This document shows, one piece after another, positions 36,113 to 45,080 of a stretch of 64,000 bases of DNA; positions within the stretch are counted from its first letter, which is position 1, and each line of letters begins with the position of its first letter. Origin of the DNA: Lentibacillus populi (GTDB lineage Bacteria > Bacillota > Bacilli > Bacillales > Amphibacillaceae); NCBI GenBank assembly GCA_014642895.1, contig BMJD01000002.1:186001-250000 (forward strand), given 5' to 3'. The position numbers and the translations under genes were made by a program. The notes below the pieces were generated by a model that searched no databases, was not told the DNA's origin, and worked only from the letters and a program-made list of their open reading frames with translations.

Positions 36113-36982
36113 ATGGTAAAGACAAATAAAATATTACTTGTCGATGGCATGGCACTATTATTTAGAGGTTATTATGCAACAGCATTCCGTGGAAACTTTA
36201 TGAAGACAAGCAAAGGGGTACCGACAAACGGTATTTATCAATTTTTACGATATTTTCTTGACGCAGTTGAGAAATTTGCCCCAACGCACGTGATTTGCTG
36301 CTGGGATATGGGAAGAAAAACATTTCGTACGGATTTATTTGCGGGCTACAAGGCAAATCGGGGCGAGCCGCCGGAAGAATTAATCCCGCAATTTGATCTG
36401 ATCAAGGAAGTGGTTGCGGCGTTTGATATGCCGAATGTTGGCATAGAGAATTTTGAAGCAGATGATTGTATTGGCACGTTGGCTCAGCACTTTAACCATG
36501 AACATGATGTGATTATTTTAACTGGTGATCAGGATATCCTGCAGCTGGTTGATAAGGGAATAAGTGTGGCGATCATGAAAAAAGGACAAGGTAATTATGA
36601 TTTATTCACAGTGGGAAACTTTTATGAAAAACGCGGGATTGCACCGAAACAGGTCATTGAGTTAAAAGGGTTAATGGGTGATACATCGGATAATTATCCA
36701 GGTGTTAAAGGTATCGGTGAAAAAACGGCATTAAAACTGATTCAGGAATATGACTCGATTGATAATATGTTAGCCAATATTGATCAATTGCCAAAAGGTG
36801 TGCGCAACAAAATTGAAGCTAATCTTGATATGCTGCATTTATCAAAGGAGCTGGCAAAAATAAAGTGCGACGTTCCAGTAAGCTGCCCATTGGATACAGC
36901 ACTTTGGCAATACGATAAAGCCAAAATTAACAATAAGTTTCTTGAACTGGAATTTAAGCATTTAACAAAATTAATTGGATAG
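36113..36982 (+). CDS. ypcP: 5'-3' exonuclease / flap nuclease YpcP
   Basis: A 289-residue stand-alone homologue of the DNA polymerase I 5' nuclease domain, acting on flaps and RNA primers. Metal-binding acids appear in LLVDGMALLFRGYYA, NFEADDCIGTLAQH and LTGDQDILQLV, and the helix-three-turn-helix is GVKGIGEKTALKLIQEY. The ATG at 36113 follows GAGGGTTGAGG and lies two bases after the dynA stop. The dynA-ypcP pair is conserved in Bacillaceae. Confidence 0.94.
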   Translation: MVKTNKILLVDGMALLFRGYYATAFRGNFMKTSKGVPTNGIYQFLRYFLDAVEKFAPTHVICCWDMGRKTFRTDLFAGYKANRGEPPEELIPQFDLIKEVVAAFDMPNVGIENFEADDCIGTLAQHFNHEHDVIILTGDQDILQLVDKGISVAIMKKGQGNYDLFTVGNFYEKRGIAPKQVIELKGLMGDTSDNYPGVKGIGEKTALKLIQEYDSIDNMLANIDQLPKGVRNKIEANLDMLHLSKELAKIKCDVPVSCPLDTALWQYDKAKINNKFLELEFKHLTKLIG

Positions 36983-36987
36983 CAAGC

Positions 36988-37021
36988 AAAAGCGGGTCAT
37001 ACGTTGTTGACCTGCTTTTTT
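36988..37021 (+). terminator. Terminator of dynA-ypcP
   Basis: AAAGCGGGTCA pairs with TGACCTGCTTT (one wobble) and is followed by a T run. Confidence 0.88.
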
Positions 37022-37117
37022 ATGTAGAATAAATAAGTATGAGACAGGCAACCTAAAAAAGGAAAGAACGCAATTTATTTTAAGGAATCTAAATTTCTGG
37101 AGGGAGGAACAATCATA

Positions 37118-37750
37118 GTGGATTTCAATTGGATTTGGCAGGCGGCATTAATTGTAATTGTCGGTACATTTTTGTTAAGAATAGCTGGAAAAAAAACGAT
37201 TTCCCAGATGACATTGGCACAAGCGGTGCTCATGGTGTCAATCGGAACATTACTTATCCAGCCAGTAACAAGCAAAAATGTTTGGGTTACCTTTACAGTT
37301 GGCGCTGTACTTGTTTTGACACTGCTTGTAATGGAGTATGGACAATTAAAATTCGATAGTCTAGAAAAACTGATTACAGGTAAATCAAAAATATTGATCG
37401 AAAATGGAACATTAAACGAGAAAGCGTTGGCAAAGGTAAGAATGACGGTAGATCAACTGGAAATGAAATTGAGACAGAAGAACGTAATGAAGATCAGTGA
37501 TGTGGAATGGGCAACACTGGAACCAAATGGGCAAGTCGGTTTCAGCTTAAAACAAGAAGCCCAGCCGGCAACAAAAAAGGAAATTCGTGAGTTACAGCAA
37601 TCGGTTGAATCTTTAATGACCAATCAGGTGCGATTGGAGCAGCTAACCCAGCAGTTAACTAAGATGAACCAGCAATTTAATCAAGAAAATATTTTTGCAG
37701 AAGTTAAAAACAACGAGCATCAGCAGACTCCCCCGGAGCATTTGCAATAA
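37118..37750 (+). CDS. DUF421 membrane protein, first copy
   Basis: A 210-residue YetF/YdfS-like protein. Three N-terminal membrane spans (about 5-75) are followed by the cytoplasmic DUF421 domain with LITGKSKILIENGTLNEKALAKVRMTVDQLEMKLRQKNV and SDVEWATLEPNGQVGFSLK, then a Gln/Glu-rich coiled-coil tail. A GTG start follows GGAGGGAGG. Family members in Bacillus are linked to sporulation envelope roles, but function is unproven. A second, more distant copy is at 47929. Confidence 0.87.
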   Translation: MDFNWIWQAALIVIVGTFLLRIAGKKTISQMTLAQAVLMVSIGTLLIQPVTSKNVWVTFTVGAVLVLTLLVMEYGQLKFDSLEKLITGKSKILIENGTLNEKALAKVRMTVDQLEMKLRQKNVMKISDVEWATLEPNGQVGFSLKQEAQPATKKEIRELQQSVESLMTNQVRLEQLTQQLTKMNQQFNQENIFAEVKNNEHQQTPPEHLQ

Positions 37751-37791
37751 GTCTTTCCTATCTCACGTACTTTCAGATAACAATCTAACGG

Positions 37792-37820
37792 GCAGCTGGT
37801 ATCAAGCCAGTTGCTTACTT
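37792..37820 (+). terminator. Weak terminator-like hairpin after the DUF421 gene
   Basis: GCAGCTGG pairs with CCAGTTGC around TATCAAG, followed by a broken T tract (TTACTTTACC). Confidence 0.4.
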
Positions 37821-37893
37821 TACCTATGGGGTTTCTATTGGAAATAAATTGAGACTGCTTAAGCTGATCTAGTGGCTCCCTTTTATAATAAGG

Positions 37894-38694
37894 TTAAACT
37901 CGCGTACTCATCGCCAATGGTGGCCGTGGTCGGGTTGCTCTGAACCATTGTAGACAAAGTATGGTAATAAGAATAATGTCAATGGCGTCTCCACCATAGT
38001 ACATTAGCATTCCACCACTTTCCGCCTGGGCCGTAGATACGCCATTAGGTGGTTCGGCATAAATGTGCTTGGACAAGATACTGTGCCCCGCTAAGGCAAT
38101 CACGAGGACAACAGAACGGTAAATAAAGCTAAATCGGTGAGGGATCGGGTCAATATAGATCATGGATACTGTAAAAAGATAACCAGCTAAGAATACGTGT
38201 AAGTGTACCACCAGATGTAAAAAGATGTTTTGTTGCATCAATATGTACAGGTCCGTTGTATAGAGGATCCAAAGCCCTCCAATATTGAGGATAGATGCAA
38301 TGATGGGATGATTAAGAATACGTACCGGATAACTTTTTAACAGGCGTGAAAGACGGCGTGCTGCAGGTACTTTAAGTGTTCGCAGGAGAAGTGTCATAGG
38401 TGCAGCAAGTGCTAATAGGAGCGGTGCCAGCATTCCCAAGAGTAAATGGCCGATCATGTGCGCCTTGAAATCCACGTGTGCATGATTAGCTAAGGGGCCA
38501 ACCACGGAAACGGCAGCGCAAAGAAGACCGATAACCCAGAAGACGTAGCGGTGTAACGGCCATTTTCTCAGGCGATTCCGATTGCTGGATGCAATGGCGG
38601 TTCCTATGTAAATAACTAACATGACGATAAAAAGTATTGCTATAATAAGATCAAAGAGAAGTCCATTACTGTGATAATCATGATTATTGTTCAT
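37894..38694 (-). CDS. ctaG: Cytochrome c oxidase assembly factor CtaG (caa3 type)
   Basis: A 266-residue membrane protein with about seven spans, matching the Caa3_CtaG family needed for assembling the copper centre of caa3 oxidase. The recognisable part is HAHVDFKAHMIGHLLLGMLAPLLLALAAPMTLLLRTL, with HLVVHLHVFLAGYLF and DPIPHRFSFIYR downstream. Its start overlaps the end of the preceding DUF2243 gene by 11 bases, so the two are co-translated. In B. subtilis ctaG ends the ctaCDEFG operon; here it is separated from those genes. Confidence 0.92.
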   Translation of the reverse strand: MNNNHDYHSNGLLFDLIIAILFIVMLVIYIGTAIASSNRNRLRKWPLHRYVFWVIGLLCAAVSVVGPLANHAHVDFKAHMIGHLLLGMLAPLLLALAAPMTLLLRTLKVPAARRLSRLLKSYPVRILNHPIIASILNIGGLWILYTTDLYILMQQNIFLHLVVHLHVFLAGYLFTVSMIYIDPIPHRFSFIYRSVVLVIALAGHSILSKHIYAEPPNGVSTAQAESGGMLMYYGGDAIDIILITILCLQWFRATRPRPPLAMSTRV

Positions 38695-39202
38695 TTGGAT
38701 TATCCCTTTTCACTTGTTTTAGCTCGCGTCTTGTACGAACAATAAGCAAGATGCCGATAATAATCAGTAAAACAGCCAAGGTATTCCATACCATATCATA
38801 GATAAGAACATTTTTTACATAACGAATCTGGTGGATCCGCATTAGCTTATGTTGGATTGTCCCGTCGTATAACTGGAACGTACCTGCTCCAACAAGCACG
38901 CTTCCCCACCACCTGGCGAGCCATAAAGCGTTTCGCCTGCGAAGATCCGCGAACATAAACAATCCCCCGATAGTTGCAAACCAGCTAAAAGCATGGAACA
39001 GGCCATCTGAAATCAGCCCAATATCGGTCGTGGACTTATCGTAAAAATGATGCCATCGCAGTAATTGATGAAAAACAGTCTCATCGATAAAAGCGGCAAT
39101 ACCTAGGCCGAACAGGAAACCTGACAGCAGATTACGACTTGAGTAATTAGATTGATTGCTATCATTTGATTTTTTTGGGGGATTATTCCTTACGTCAACC
39201 AT
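38684..39202 (-). CDS. DUF2243 family membrane protein
   Basis: A 172-residue, four-span membrane protein with the DUF2243 signature LLSGFLFGLGIAAFIDETVFHQLLRWHHFYDKSTTDIGLISDGLFHAFSWFATIGG. Conserved His and Asp residues in that segment suggest metal binding, but no activity is known. The gene precedes and overlaps ctaG; this pairing suggests a role in copper or haem-oxidase assembly (inference). The ribosome site is GGAGAA. Confidence 0.88.
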   Translation of the reverse strand: MVDVRNNPPKKSNDSNQSNYSSRNLLSGFLFGLGIAAFIDETVFHQLLRWHHFYDKSTTDIGLISDGLFHAFSWFATIGGLFMFADLRRRNALWLARWWGSVLVGAGTFQLYDGTIQHKLMRIHQIRYVKNVLIYDMVWNTLAVLLIIIGILLIVRTRRELKQVKRDNPNEQ

Positions 39203-39294
39203 ATGTTCTCCCTGGTTCCTATCATACTATGTGATCACAGTTTTTATAACAGTTTAACCTAAGCCAAAATGATTATACATCAGCTTCTTTAAGA

Positions 39295-39462
39295 GATGTT
39301 CAAAAAGTTTCCGAATAATAAGTGTCGGGACTCCAGGAATCTTCTGCTCAAACCGCCCACGTTAACTGCCAACAGCAGAAGTCAGCACGTTCTTGCAAGC
39401 CCGGTAATCGGGAGCTACGACGCCTCGATCTTTAAGATCCAATTCGGTGACTTTTGATCATG
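39295..39462 (+). mobile_element. MITE-like element, copy 2 (about 168 bp)
   Basis: Left end AGATGTTCAAAAAGT and right end GACTTTTGATCAT are inverted with respect to each other; flanking CTTTAAGAG extends the match to copies 3 and 4. The interior (containing CCAATTCGGTGACTTTTG and CTACGACGCC) resembles copy 1 near its right end. No reading frame. Confidence 0.72.
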
Positions 39463-39499
39463 GACTTGTAGGTGGGCGGTAATAATGAAAATCATTTGC

Positions 39500-40633
39500 T
39501 TATGGCTTTAAAATCACCTTTATACATTCATCTTCCCGGTTATTAAAAATCTTGTAACCGTGTGACGCATCGTTTAAATCAAGTTTATGTGTAATGATCC
39601 TGGTAGGGTCGATTTTTCCGTCAACAATCATTCCATACAAACTTTTCATATAACTTCTGGCAGGTGCTTGGCCCATTTTTAGCGTAACATTTCTGGAGAA
39701 AAAAGGGCCCAATGGGAACATATTGTAAAGACCACCATATACTCCCGTTATTTGAAATGTCCCATATTTTTTAACTGCTTTAGTCGCAATTTGAATCGCA
39801 CCCAACGTGCCCCCTTGTAATTTGAGTTTCTGTTCCACAAATTCCAGTGGCGACTTTTTGCCGTCCATTCCGACACAATCGATTACGACATCAGCACCAC
39901 CTTTCGTTATTTCTTTCAGCGTTTCTCCCATGTCCTTATCTTTCGTAAAGTTAAAGATCTCTGTGTTATTCATTTTTTTGGAAAACGCAAGCCGGTAATC
40001 AAAATAGTCAACAGCAATTACGCGTTCTGCTCCTTTAAGCCAGGCAAATTGCTGTGCCATTAAGCCTATCGGTCCGCATCCCAGGACGATTACAGTGTCA
40101 CCTTGTTTCACCCCCGCATGCTCGATACTCCAATAGGCAGTTGGCAGTACGTCAGATAAAAACAATAGTTGTTCATCATCCAATTCTGAGTCTGGTGGCA
40201 CAAGAAATGGTGTATAATTTGCAAATGGTACACGCAGGTATTCCGCCTGGCCGCCGGGATAATCGCCAAATTTCTCGGAATAGCCAAAATAGCCTCCGGA
40301 GTCGTAATGAGGGTTGGCGTTATCACATTGACTTTCCTGATGGTGATTGCAATAGTGGCACTTGCCACAGGCAACCGTAAACGGGATGATAACACGATCA
40401 CCTTTTTTCACTTTTGTCACTTCGGATCCTACTTCTTCGACTATACCCATTGGTTCATGGCCAATAATGTAGCCAATAGGCAGTGGAAAATTGCCTTTGT
40501 AAAGATGTAAATCGGATCCGCAAATAGCAGTAGATGTTATTTTAACAATGACATCCTGGGGATCTTGAATTGTTGGATCATCAACTTTTTTCACTGTGAT
40601 TGATTCTTTACCTTGGTATGTGACTGCTTTCAT
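39500..40633 (-). CDS. Zinc-dependent alcohol dehydrogenase, formaldehyde-dehydrogenase-like
   Basis: A 377-residue medium-chain dehydrogenase. The catalytic zinc region (CGSDLHLYKG, GHEPMGIVEEVG), structural zinc cysteines (CGKCHYCNHHQESQC) and Rossmann motif (VIVLGCGPIGLMAQQFAWLKGAERVIAVD) are all present. It resembles the glutathione-independent formaldehyde dehydrogenase/threonine dehydrogenase-like branch. The ATG at 40633 is selected because TTGGAGG lies nine bases upstream and yields the usual MKAVTYQGKESI start. It stands alone; substrate unknown. Confidence 0.9.
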   Translation of the reverse strand: MKAVTYQGKESITVKKVDDPTIQDPQDVIVKITSTAICGSDLHLYKGNFPLPIGYIIGHEPMGIVEEVGSEVTKVKKGDRVIIPFTVACGKCHYCNHHQESQCDNANPHYDSGGYFGYSEKFGDYPGGQAEYLRVPFANYTPFLVPPDSELDDEQLLFLSDVLPTAYWSIEHAGVKQGDTVIVLGCGPIGLMAQQFAWLKGAERVIAVDYFDYRLAFSKKMNNTEIFNFTKDKDMGETLKEITKGGADVVIDCVGMDGKKSPLEFVEQKLKLQGGTLGAIQIATKAVKKYGTFQITGVYGGLYNMFPLGPFFSRNVTLKMGQAPARSYMKSLYGMIVDGKIDPTRIITHKLDLNDASHGYKIFNNREDECIKVILKP

Positions 40634-40715
40634 CGCTGTATGCCTCCAAGCTATTTCATTTATACTTGTACTTATAATCAGCTTAAGAAGTAAACTTATA
40701 CCTTCGTTTAAGAAA

Positions 40716-41585
40716 TTAACGATCAAGATTATGAGGATAAGATAAACTAATTCTGGCTTCTATAATGATGGCAAATAGCAAAGCAGCCAATGCTATATGT
40801 AATACTGCGAATGAAACGGAAATGAATGAAAGTATGGTGATGACCCCTACAATAATTTGCAGGATTATGATAAATAAAGCAAGAACCATTCTTGATTTTA
40901 AAATCTTTATATTTTTAGTTACTACTATGTAAGTTATAACTAAAATGTAACATACCGAAATGAATGCTGATAAGCGGTGGATGGTTTGCAAAAGTTCGGG
41001 AAGTGATCCGGGTAATATGGAATCTCCGCATGAAAGCCATCCACAAGCCAAGCCGTAATGCTGATGTTTTACATATGCTCCAATCCCCATCGTAAAAAAT
41101 AATAAAAGTATGAGGATGTTCAAATGCTTTTTATATCCTTGTAGTGTTTCTATTTCAGAAAACCCATTACCTTCTTCATTTCTCCAATACCAGATCAAAA
41201 GACTTAAGAAAACCATTGCAATCAATAAATGGGTAGAAATAATTAAAGATGGCAGATGATAAAAGACAATGATTGCACCCATGATCAACTGTAAGGAAAG
41301 TAATAACAGCATCCAGTTGGCAATTTTCTTTTCAAGTTCATGTTTAGCCGTTTTTTTAATCGTGCCATACAACACAACTGCAAGAATAAATAATAATGCC
41401 CCAATAACCCGATGTCCAAATTCGATCAGTGTATCGCCTTGCAATATGGGAATAACTTTTCCGTTACATAGCGGCCAATCAGGACCACATCCCATTCCCG
41501 ATTCAGATGAAGCGACATAACCTCCGAAAACAATTAAAATATATGTGAGAATTGCCACAGTAAAAGCCAATGTTCTCTTTACCAA
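40716..41585 (-). CDS. ctaA: Haem A synthase CtaA
   Basis: Oxidises the methyl group of haem O to haem A for cytochrome aa3/caa3. The 289-residue protein has eight spans. Conserved elements are the first extracytoplasmic loop (SGMGCGPDWPLCNG, with a Cys pair), EFGHRVIGALLF, STHLLIA, TIHRLSAF and VLHIALA with the haem-ligand histidines, plus a Cys pair in CGWLSCGD. I prefer a TTG start at 41585 because GGAAGGG is eight bases before it; an ATG at 41603 is also possible. Lacking ctaB nearby, it is a lone copy close to ctaG. Confidence 0.9.
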   Translation of the reverse strand: MVKRTLAFTVAILTYILIVFGGYVASSESGMGCGPDWPLCNGKVIPILQGDTLIEFGHRVIGALLFILAVVLYGTIKKTAKHELEKKIANWMLLLLSLQLIMGAIIVFYHLPSLIISTHLLIAMVFLSLLIWYWRNEEGNGFSEIETLQGYKKHLNILILLLFFTMGIGAYVKHQHYGLACGWLSCGDSILPGSLPELLQTIHRLSAFISVCYILVITYIVVTKNIKILKSRMVLALFIIILQIIVGVITILSFISVSFAVLHIALAALLFAIIIEARISLSYPHNLDR

Positions 41586-41773
41586 ATACAACACCCTTCC
41601 CATTTTTAAGTTAATACCATCAGTGTAGCAAATAGTAAAATAAATCAATGTGTTCTGTATCACTTAAACGGAAAGATGTTGAAAAGGTAGAAGTACATAA
41701 TATGTGTTCGGTTGGAAAAGTTTATATTTATTATAAACTAGGTCTGGCGGCAGTAAAATATTAACATCACTAA

Positions 41774-42010
41774 TTACCTATCTGCTTTTAGTTCATTCCA
41801 TCTTTTTTTCACTTTATTCCATGTTTTCTTGGATTTTTCTTTGTCCATTATAATGAGTGATTTTTCCAGTTCATCTACATGGCTGTTTAGTTTGTTCACC
41901 TTTTTCTGATCGTAGCGGTAACTGATTACATACAGATAATCATCAATATTTTTAGTCTCATCCAATGCTTTATCCCACGATTTTTCATTCGTGTGTGTTA
42001 TCCCCCTTTG
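41774..42010 (-). pseudogene. Remnant of a DUF4363-like protein, 5' end missing
   Basis: An open frame of about 75 codons encodes a charged helical C-terminus (SWDKALDETKNIDDYLYVISYRYDQKKVN, then SKKTWNKVKKRWNELKADR) reminiscent of DUF4363 proteins, which normally begin with a membrane anchor. Here no ribosome site or membrane segment precedes it; the only candidate start is an internal TTG at 41965. At about 42010 the sequence changes to a coat-protein remnant on the opposite strand. I read it as a truncated gene at a rearrangement point; the family assignment is tentative. Confidence 0.5.
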
Positions 42011-42011
42011 A

Positions 42012-42191
42012 ATGCTTTCAAGCTGTGAAAGTACCTTGGCAAATTTACACAGTTTTGCTTTAGAGACACAAGACCAAAATGCGAAACAAATGTATCAAAA
42101 TATTGCCCAGCAGCAACAGGTTATCCTTGATAATTTAAAAACACGATTACAGTACATGCAAACAGAGGAACCACAATATAAACAAAGTTAA
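42012..42191 (+). pseudogene. 3' fragment of a CotF-type spore coat gene
   Basis: 59 codons ending LHSFALETQDQNAKQMYQ...NLKTRLQYMQTEEPQYKQS, which is the characteristic C-terminus of CotF-like (YraG/YraF type) coat proteins. The N-terminal two thirds are absent: a TGA lies directly before the ATG at 42012 and no ribosome site is present. It abuts the truncated DUF4363-like remnant on the other strand, indicating a deletion or rearrangement joining two broken genes. Confidence 0.65.
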
Positions 42192-42397
42192 ATTCAAGCT
42201 TTCTATTAACAACTACGCATGGCTGTCCCATGGGAAATTAAAAGGTCGGTATCCTACATTGAAGGAAATCGACCTTTATTTAATGGTTGTTTAAAGTTTT
42301 TTAAGAGAAAACATTAGGGATTTATGGAACAAATTATCTTTTTGAACTATACTTAGACAAAATAGTATTACAAAAGTAAAGGGTTGAAAGTGCTGAA

Positions 42398-43345
42398 ATG
42401 TCGAAAACACAACGCTTAATTGAATTAATGATGACCGTGAATACCAAACGGCGATTCACGGCAAAAGAGTTGGCGGCGGAATTTGGTGTTTCTTATCGTA
42501 CCATGCTCCGTGACCTGGACGAATTGAGTACGTTCGGTGTTCCGCTTTACTCCGAAGTCGGTGCTGACGGTGGTTATTATGTGTTAAACGATCGGATGCT
42601 TCCGCCGGTATTTTTAAAGGAATCGGAAGCAGTTACTCTGTTTTTTGCTTATCAGTCCTTGCAATTTTTTGGATCTCTTCCTTTTGCAACGGAAACCGGT
42701 TTTGTTTTAAAAAAGTTTTATCAATATTTACCTGAAGACGCAAAATCCCGCATCGACGCTATGAAAGACCGGATCGTCTTCTGGAATCCTAACCGTGCTC
42801 AGCCAGCAGAACATCTGGAATTGATTTTAGAATCCGCAATTGATCAATCAGCGCTGTTGATCGATTATGACGGTCGAGATGGTATCACGGAAAGAACCAT
42901 TCAACCGATTGGTCTGTATAGCTACAACGGGTTTTGGTACTGTCCCGCGTTTTGCTTTCGGCACCATGCCGTTCGCTTATTTCGTGCTGACCGAATAAAA
43001 AACGCCGTGCGAACGAAGGCGGAAACGTTACAGAACTTGCCTTATAAATCCGTTATTGACTGGCTTCGATTATCCGAAAAGGGGTGCCCCGATCCAGTTC
43101 CTTTTGTTATAGAGCTCACACGAGAAGGTGTCCGGCGTGCACTATCGGATATTGATTTGGAACATATTGTAAAAATACGCAAGAACGGGACAGGATGGAT
43201 TGATACGGAAATTCCGAAGTCGGAGCTTACTTATTTTGTCGATCTTATTTGGAATTTCGGTATCGAAGCGTCCATAAAGGAACCTCCCGAGGCCGTTTCG
43301 TACATAAAACAAAAATTGGAAACCCTAACGAAACACTACAGCTGA
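42398..43345 (+). CDS. YafY-type HTH/WYL transcriptional regulator
   Basis: A 315-residue regulator with a DeoR-like HTH (about residues 4-58, RRFTAKELAAEFGVSYRTMLRDLDELSTFGVPLYSE) and a WYL domain (about 140-205, ALLIDYDGRDGITERTIQPIGLYSYNGFWYCPAFC). WYL domains sense nucleic acid or small ligands. It lies just upstream of, and probably regulates, the DinB-family gene at 43442; such pairs are common in Bacilli. Confidence 0.9.
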   Translation: MSKTQRLIELMMTVNTKRRFTAKELAAEFGVSYRTMLRDLDELSTFGVPLYSEVGADGGYYVLNDRMLPPVFLKESEAVTLFFAYQSLQFFGSLPFATETGFVLKKFYQYLPEDAKSRIDAMKDRIVFWNPNRAQPAEHLELILESAIDQSALLIDYDGRDGITERTIQPIGLYSYNGFWYCPAFCFRHHAVRLFRADRIKNAVRTKAETLQNLPYKSVIDWLRLSEKGCPDPVPFVIELTREGVRRALSDIDLEHIVKIRKNGTGWIDTEIPKSELTYFVDLIWNFGIEASIKEPPEAVSYIKQKLETLTKHYS

Positions 43346-43441
43346 TCTTTTTATTAAAAATTTTTCCCGAATGATGACACGATTTGTCACTATTCGATGT
43401 TATATTCAATAGGAAATCAAATAAGGGAAGGAATGATCGTA

Positions 43442-43930
43442 GTGAACGCTGTAAGCATATTAAGAAATGAACTGTTAGAAGAGCTTGAAGTCGGCATCCG
43501 CTCCATGGCCGGTTTGCTGCAAAAGGTAAAAGCAGATGATTGGGATTATCGCCCCGCGGAAAACATGCGCAATCTTAAGGAGCTTGCAAACCACATTGTT
43601 TCCATACCAGAGGTGGATCTTAATCTTTGGCAAGAAAAAGATCAACAAACGATTCAAGACCTGGAAACGAGGTATGAAAAATTGGGATCATCGGAAACGA
43701 TGATTGCTGCGATGAAGGAGGGCTTTTCCACCTTTAAAACATTCATGCTATCACTGTCTGATCAAGACCTTTTAACAAAGAAAACAAAACCATTTTATCT
43801 CGATGAAGGAGCCACTCAAGCGCATTGGCTTGTTGAAGAGGTTTCCCATTTTTTCCATCATCGAGGACAATTTTTTAATTATTTAAAGCAACTTGGCTAC
43901 GACGTTAATATGTTCGATCTTTACGTGTAA
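43442..43930 (+). CDS. DinB-family putative metal-dependent protein
   Basis: A 162-residue four-helix-bundle protein. The DinB metal-site histidines can be placed in ELANHIVSIPE and EEVSHFFHHRGQFFNYLKQLG. Members include thiol transferases (bacillithiol-dependent) and damage-induced proteins; the exact role is unknown. The GTG at 43442 has GGAAGGA nine bases upstream. It is followed by a terminator hairpin. Confidence 0.87.
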   Translation: MNAVSILRNELLEELEVGIRSMAGLLQKVKADDWDYRPAENMRNLKELANHIVSIPEVDLNLWQEKDQQTIQDLETRYEKLGSSETMIAAMKEGFSTFKTFMLSLSDQDLLTKKTKPFYLDEGATQAHWLVEEVSHFFHHRGQFFNYLKQLGYDVNMFDLYV

Positions 43931-44035
43931 GAGGATGGTCGAACAAAAGGAATGTAGTGTTAAATGTCTTGAATGCATCAACTTGATTTTTAGTGCAACA
44001 AAGGGAAAGTCAAATTGGGCACGCAGTTTATATGA

Positions 44036-44071
44036 GCGGGCAGCCACAAAAGTGGGTGCCCTGCTTCTTTT
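44036..44071 (+). terminator. Terminator after the DinB gene
   Basis: GGGCAGCCAC pairs with GTGGGTGCCC (one mismatch) around AAAA, followed by TGCTTCTTTT. Confidence 0.75.
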
Positions 44072-44078
44072 CAGAAGG

Positions 44079-44633
44079 TTATTGCTGTACCGGCTGATAC
44101 ATGGAAGCAACTGTTTCAATGGCATTTTGTGGAGCAGGCATAAGTGGATAATAACCTTTTTTCGTCATATATTGCCACATTTCATATGCATGGTGACTAC
44201 TATTTAAGAAGGCATTTTCCAAAAACGCTCGTAAATCCGGATTTGCACACTCAACAGCCGATGCGGCATAATTTTTCGCACTTCCCTTTTGATTAATTAA
44301 ATAGGCGGTCGCGATTTCCCGGTCGTTGTGCTGCTGGACGACCGTTCTCGGGGTAGCAGAGGCAAATTCGTTCACGGGTGCCTGTGTAAAGGAATCTAAC
44401 ATCGGTTTTAGATCTGCTGGTTTGAATTTTGTAATATCCGGCGTCGTTTGACTTTGGACAAATTCAACCTTTAAATTATAATCCTGCACATGAAGAGGGA
44501 AATGCCTTTGTAATAGCTCCTTCAACTCCGGATCCTGTGCCTGATTAATAAAGCCGGCCATACAATTGACAGTATTGTAACAGCCCGTAATAAGTTCACT
44601 TAAATCATTTAATTCATGGGACGCTAATTGCAT
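44079..44633 (-). CDS. Spore coat protein, CotF family
   Basis: A 184-residue coat-F-domain protein built of two four-helix ferritin-like halves. Family segments ELITGCYNTVNCMAGFINQAQDPELKELLQRHF and NYAASAVECANPDLRAFLENAF...HAYEMWQYMTKKGYYPLMPAP are clear. GGAGG lies before the ATG. It is probably made late in the mother cell and deposited in the spore coat. The small Asn/Arg-rich gene upstream on the same strand has its own terminator, so the two are likely separate units. Confidence 0.9.
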   Translation of the reverse strand: MQLASHELNDLSELITGCYNTVNCMAGFINQAQDPELKELLQRHFPLHVQDYNLKVEFVQSQTTPDITKFKPADLKPMLDSFTQAPVNEFASATPRTVVQQHNDREIATAYLINQKGSAKNYAASAVECANPDLRAFLENAFLNSSHHAYEMWQYMTKKGYYPLMPAPQNAIETVASMYQPVQQ

Positions 44634-44668
44634 GATTAATGTCCTCCTTTTTACTAATTCGTAAAGAA

Positions 44669-44708
44669 AACCTGCATCACGAACGGGTGATTCGTTATAC
44701 AGGTTTCC
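44669..44708 (-). terminator. Terminator of the small Asn/Arg-rich gene
   Basis: On the minus strand AAACCTGTATAACGAATCAC pairs with GTGATGCAGGTTT with an internal loop, followed by TCTTT. Confidence 0.7.
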
Positions 44709-44728
44709 ATAGGAGAAAAACTAACTAC

Positions 44729-44905
44729 CTATTTACGGTTATTTCGTCGGTCGTTATTGCGTTGTCTGTTATTATCGTCAAAGTCTCTCTCATCAAGGAA
44801 CTCATTTTCATTCGCAAATTCAACATTATTTATATCCTGATTGCGATTGTTATCATTGTTACGGTTCTTTTGACGATCGCGATTGTTATTGTCACGGTTG
44901 TTCAT
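44729..44905 (-). CDS. Small Asn/Arg/Asp-rich hydrophilic protein (58 aa)
   Basis: A short gene missed by simple length cut-offs. GGAGGG sits six bases before ATG, the frame is intact for 58 codons, and a terminator follows the stop. The product starts MNNRDNNNRDRQKNRNN, has an acidic middle (VEFANENEFLDERDFDD) and ends NRRNNRK-like. It has no hydrophobic core and is probably disordered. It neighbours cotF and resembles in style the 50-residue protein at 55493. A spore or stress role is conceivable; no family is recognised. Confidence 0.75.
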   Translation of the reverse strand: MNNRDNNNRDRQKNRNNDNNRNQDINNVEFANENEFLDERDFDDNNRQRNNDRRNNRK

Positions 44906-45080
44906 TGGAGACCCTCCTGATTTTTTATGTGGTGAGATGTTTTATCTCACATAGGTAATTTGTCCCCTTTTGTAAAATTAACTCTTGATCTTTTTGGTAA
45001 AAATCTATTAAAATTTTCCTTTTATCACGTCAGGTTATTTTTAAAAATATGGTATATGTTAACATTAATAATAACAAATG

